From: Chloroflexota bacterium
GTDB taxonomy: Bacteria; Chloroflexota; Ktedonobacteria; Ktedonobacterales; JACDGC01
Direction: 5' to 3'
DNA length: 7,534 nucleotides
NCBI GenBank assembly: GCA_021812265.1
Contig: JAKAOI010000099.1
Span: 1 to 7,534, forward strand
Positions 5,781 through 7,534 of this stretch are shown piece after piece. The translations under genes were made by a program, and so were the position numbers. The notes below the pieces were generated by a model, which had not been told where the DNA came from, did not search any database, and was given only the letters and a program-made list of their open reading frames with translations. Numbering within the stretch: position 1 is the first letter of the stretch; every line of letters begins with the position of its first letter.

Positions 5781-5949
5781 TAAATTTCCCCAAATTTATA
5801 TATTGGGACTTTCACTGGCATTACCTTGTCTGGAGTATGTAAAGGCGCTCTCCTTACGCAAAAATTTGGGTATGCGCAAGACTCGCAGAATATATTCCAA
5901 CATGATAACCTTGTGCAGATTCAGCGAAAGGCCTATTGAAACCAACTTT
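5781..5949 (+). other. Leader of the dgt-like gene with possible alternative pairing
   Basis: CCCAAATTT (5789-5797) is exactly complementary to AAATTTGGG (5862-5870). The latter lies in the loop of a hairpin formed by CTTACGCA (5853-5860) and TGCGCAAG (5873-5880) with one A-C mismatch, so a pseudoknot is possible. CCCAA (5789-5793) can instead pair with nearby TTGGG (5803-5807). The frame of the downstream gene happens to stay open through this region, with in-frame ATGs at 5872 and 5902, so an N-terminal extension is not excluded. No Shine-Dalgarno sequence is well placed for any of the starts. Confidence 0.35.
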
Positions 5950-7182
5950 ATGATTATTGAAGAAAAAGTATTACCGGCCGTTTCATATGGCGTTTACGAT
6001 AAAGCGCGCTTTTTTGGAAGCGATGAAATGCGTGAGGATGATGAACGTTCTCCGTTTGAAATCGATCGTTCGCGCATTATCCATAGCGCAGCGTTTCGCA
6101 GATTGCAAGGAAAAACCCAAATTTTTGGTGTGGCAAACGATGATTTTTTTCGAACTCGGTTAACTCACACGCTTGAGGTAGCGCAAATAGCAAAAGGAAT
6201 AGCGCTGATAGCCAAAACAAATCCAGAGCTGGTTGAAACAATTGCGCTGGCGCACGATATTGGGCACCCGCCGTTCGGCCATTCGGGAGAGCGAGCGTTG
6301 AATGATCTGATGATGGATAAGCGTTTTGGTATATTCGACAGTAACGCGCAAAATTTGCGTATATTAGCAAAGCTGGAATTTAAAAGCCGCAAATATAACG
6401 GATTAAATTTAACCCGCGCCACGCTCGATGGACTCCTGAAACATAAACGCGATGTTACATCTGACGGGAAGCCCAAAAATTATTTTTATCCTTCCGAAGA
6501 AAAACTGATTCATTGGATTATTGATACAACACCGGAAAAGCACCTATCCTTTGAAGGGCAAATTGTTGACTGGGCAGATCAAATTGCTTATTCTGTGCAT
6601 GATATTGAAGATGGCATTCACGCGCAAATGATTACTTCGATGTCGCTGCATAATCCCATGGCGCTGCAAAAAATAACGGAAGCGCTGGCAGGCTCCTTTG
6701 ATACATCATCAATTCAAAAGGCGTTTCAAGAATTGACAAATGAAGTTCGCAATATTGAAAGCATCGGCAGCGCACGGGAACGAGCTTGTGAACGCAAATC
6801 GCTTACTTCGCGGCTGATACATTCATTTGTTACCGGTGTTACTGTAAAATCTGCCGGAAACGGTAAAGTTCGCAAACGGCACGCCTACGATCTGGAAATA
6901 CCTAAAGAACTGCAATGCCGCTCAAAAGTATATCAGCAAATTGCTATGGAGTTGGTTATTCACAACCATACCGTCGCATCTATTGAACAAAGAGCGCATA
7001 ATATTCTGGGGAAATTATTTGAAGCGCTGACAGCAAAAGACGCGCTGTATTTATATACTGATGAATATCGCCAGTTTTATTCCGAAGCCCAAACAGACGC
7101 CGAACGCGGCAGGGTAGCGTGTGACTTTATTGCCGCAATGACAGATCACGCCGCAGAAAATTTTTATCGGCGATTGTTTTAG
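5950..7182 (+). CDS. dgt: HD-domain deoxynucleoside triphosphate triphosphohydrolase (dGTPase family)
   Basis: From the ATG at 5950 the product has 410 residues, a normal length. Start MIIEEKVLPA, then RSPFEIDRSRIIHSAAFRRLQGKTQIF (about 34-60), matches the N-terminal dGTPase signature. Metal and catalytic residues of the HD superfamily are visible: His73 in RLTHTLEV, His102-Asp103 in LAHDIGHPPFGHSGE, and Asp210 in VDWADQIAYSVHDIEDG. SNAQNLRIL (about 131-139) matches the conserved NAQ.(F/L)R motif. The family splits dNTPs into deoxynucleosides and triphosphate, controlling nucleotide pools; some members act against phage, but nothing here indicates that. The frame stays open back to a TTG at 5746, but that TTG is part of the -35 box, so it cannot be the start. 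The 68 extra residues it would add do not resemble the family. The substrate (dGTP only or mixed dNTPs) cannot be judged. Confidence 0.87.
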   Translation: MIIEEKVLPAVSYGVYDKARFFGSDEMREDDERSPFEIDRSRIIHSAAFRRLQGKTQIFGVANDDFFRTRLTHTLEVAQIAKGIALIAKTNPELVETIALAHDIGHPPFGHSGERALNDLMMDKRFGIFDSNAQNLRILAKLEFKSRKYNGLNLTRATLDGLLKHKRDVTSDGKPKNYFYPSEEKLIHWIIDTTPEKHLSFEGQIVDWADQIAYSVHDIEDGIHAQMITSMSLHNPMALQKITEALAGSFDTSSIQKAFQELTNEVRNIESIGSARERACERKSLTSRLIHSFVTGVTVKSAGNGKVRKRHAYDLEIPKELQCRSKVYQQIAMELVIHNHTVASIEQRAHNILGKLFEALTAKDALYLYTDEYRQFYSEAQTDAERGRVACDFIAAMTDHAAENFYRRLF

Positions 7183-7194
7183 CGCGCCGCAAAT

Positions 7195-7213
7195 ATATGC
7201 TGAAACAGCATAT
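7195..7213. repeat. Inverted repeat between convergent stop codons; possible bidirectional terminator
   Basis: ATATGCTG (7195-7202) and CAGCATAT (7206-7213) form a perfect 8-bp stem with loop AAA, lying 12 nt after the dgt-like stop and 32 nt from the convergent stop. On the plus strand GAAAAAC follows, and on the minus strand ATTTG, so a proper T run is missing on both sides. The position is right for transcript ends. An 8-bp palindrome TGGCGCCA follows at 7228-7235. Confidence 0.4.
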
Positions 7214-7245
7214 GAAAAACAATTGTGTGGCGCCAGCCGGCAATC

Positions 7246-7534
7246 TCAGCGGGTGGTCACCTTATAGCGGGTAAACAGCATTGCGCCATTAGTTTTTACG
7301 CTAACCAGATCCGACCGAATAGAATTTTCGGGGCGAAACGCAATATTTTCTACCAGACGCAAAAAATGATGATCGGCCGAAGAGCCGGCCAAACGCGGCG
7401 CAATGGTTTGAAACATTTCATCAATAACGCCTTCGCCTAGAAAATCACCAAACAGGGTTGGGCCGCCTTCAAACAAAATTGTGCGAAAGCCTAAGTCCCA
7501 CAGCGTTTTAATGATTGCTGCAGCAGAAAGCAAC
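7246..7534 (-). CDS. RibD C-terminal/pyrimidine-reductase-family protein, 5'-truncated by window edge
   Basis: Only the C-terminal 95 or so residues are in the window; the frame is still open at the edge, and the first codon there (TTG, 7531-7533) is an internal Leu rather than a start. The segment FRTILFEGGPTLFGDFLGEGVIDEMFQTIAPRLAG carries the EGGPTL motif and following helix of the RibD-C/dihydrofolate-reductase-like fold, which binds NADPH and reduces the ribosyl chain of a pyrimidine in riboflavin synthesis. Whether a deaminase domain precedes it cannot be seen. Stand-alone RibD-C proteins exist and some have other or unknown substrates, so a riboflavin role is likely but unproven. It converges on the dgt-like gene. 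Confidence 0.8.
   Translation of the reverse strand, partial: LLSAAAIIKTLWDLGFRTILFEGGPTLFGDFLGEGVIDEMFQTIAPRLAGSSADHHFLRLVENIAFRPENSIRSDLVSVKTNGAMLFTRYKVTTR

Noticed and set aside
6165..6476. Minus-strand open frames opposite the HD-domain core of the dgt-like gene
   Set aside because: They are antisense to catalytic motifs that fix the plus-strand frame, and they lack recognisable products.

Overview
The window reads as an ordinary bacterial chromosome segment of moderate G+C. The closest stylistic match is a Chloroflexota-like or related deep-branching, Gram-positive-style lineage. That guess rests on the zinc-ribbon/single-membrane-helix/Ala-Thr-Pro-linker/PsbP-like protein architecture, a stand-alone RibD-C-type reductase, and L20 and L35 sequences of general bacterial type. 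It is an inference. Nothing here looks like phage, plasmid, transposon or CRISPR.

Left part, plus strand (1-2207). The window opens inside an M3-family oligoendopeptidase F gene; only the C-terminal 260 residues, with the HELGH zinc site, are present. A spacer of about 170 nt follows, with a 14-bp perfect palindrome, a small GC hairpin and two consecutive stem-loops placed directly against the next start codon. The next gene is a complete FAD-dependent geranylgeranyl-reductase-family oxidoreductase.

Middle part, plus strand (2208-4126). After a 182-nt spacer that ends in a strong hairpin with a short T run come two tandem genes 18 nt apart. They encode single-pass membrane proteins with the same extracytoplasmic domain. 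The first also carries an N-terminal cytoplasmic zinc ribbon and the second does not. They look like products of a local duplication and form the least explained unit in the window.

Minus strand (4123-5636). An operon runs rpmI (L35), rplT (L20), then a SpoU/TrmH-type RNA 2'-O-methyltransferase. This is a translation-related cluster. The methyltransferase stop codon overlaps the stop codon of the second membrane-protein gene, tail to tail. The usual infC gene upstream of rpmI is absent; a divergent gene lies there instead, and a good promoter sits only about 18 nt upstream of rpmI.

Right part (5690-7534). A divergent promoter on the plus strand drives an HD-domain dNTP triphosphohydrolase (dgt-like). 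The longest open frame for this gene begins inside its own -35 box, so the start must be further downstream. A leader of about 170 nt with possible alternative base pairing precedes the most likely ATG. The window ends with the C-terminal part of a convergent RibD-C/pyrimidine-reductase-family gene on the minus strand, with an inverted repeat between the two stop codons.

No clearly novel multi-gene system is visible. The most promising unexplained items are the paralogous membrane pair and the structured leaders before the geranylgeranyl reductase and the dgt-like gene.
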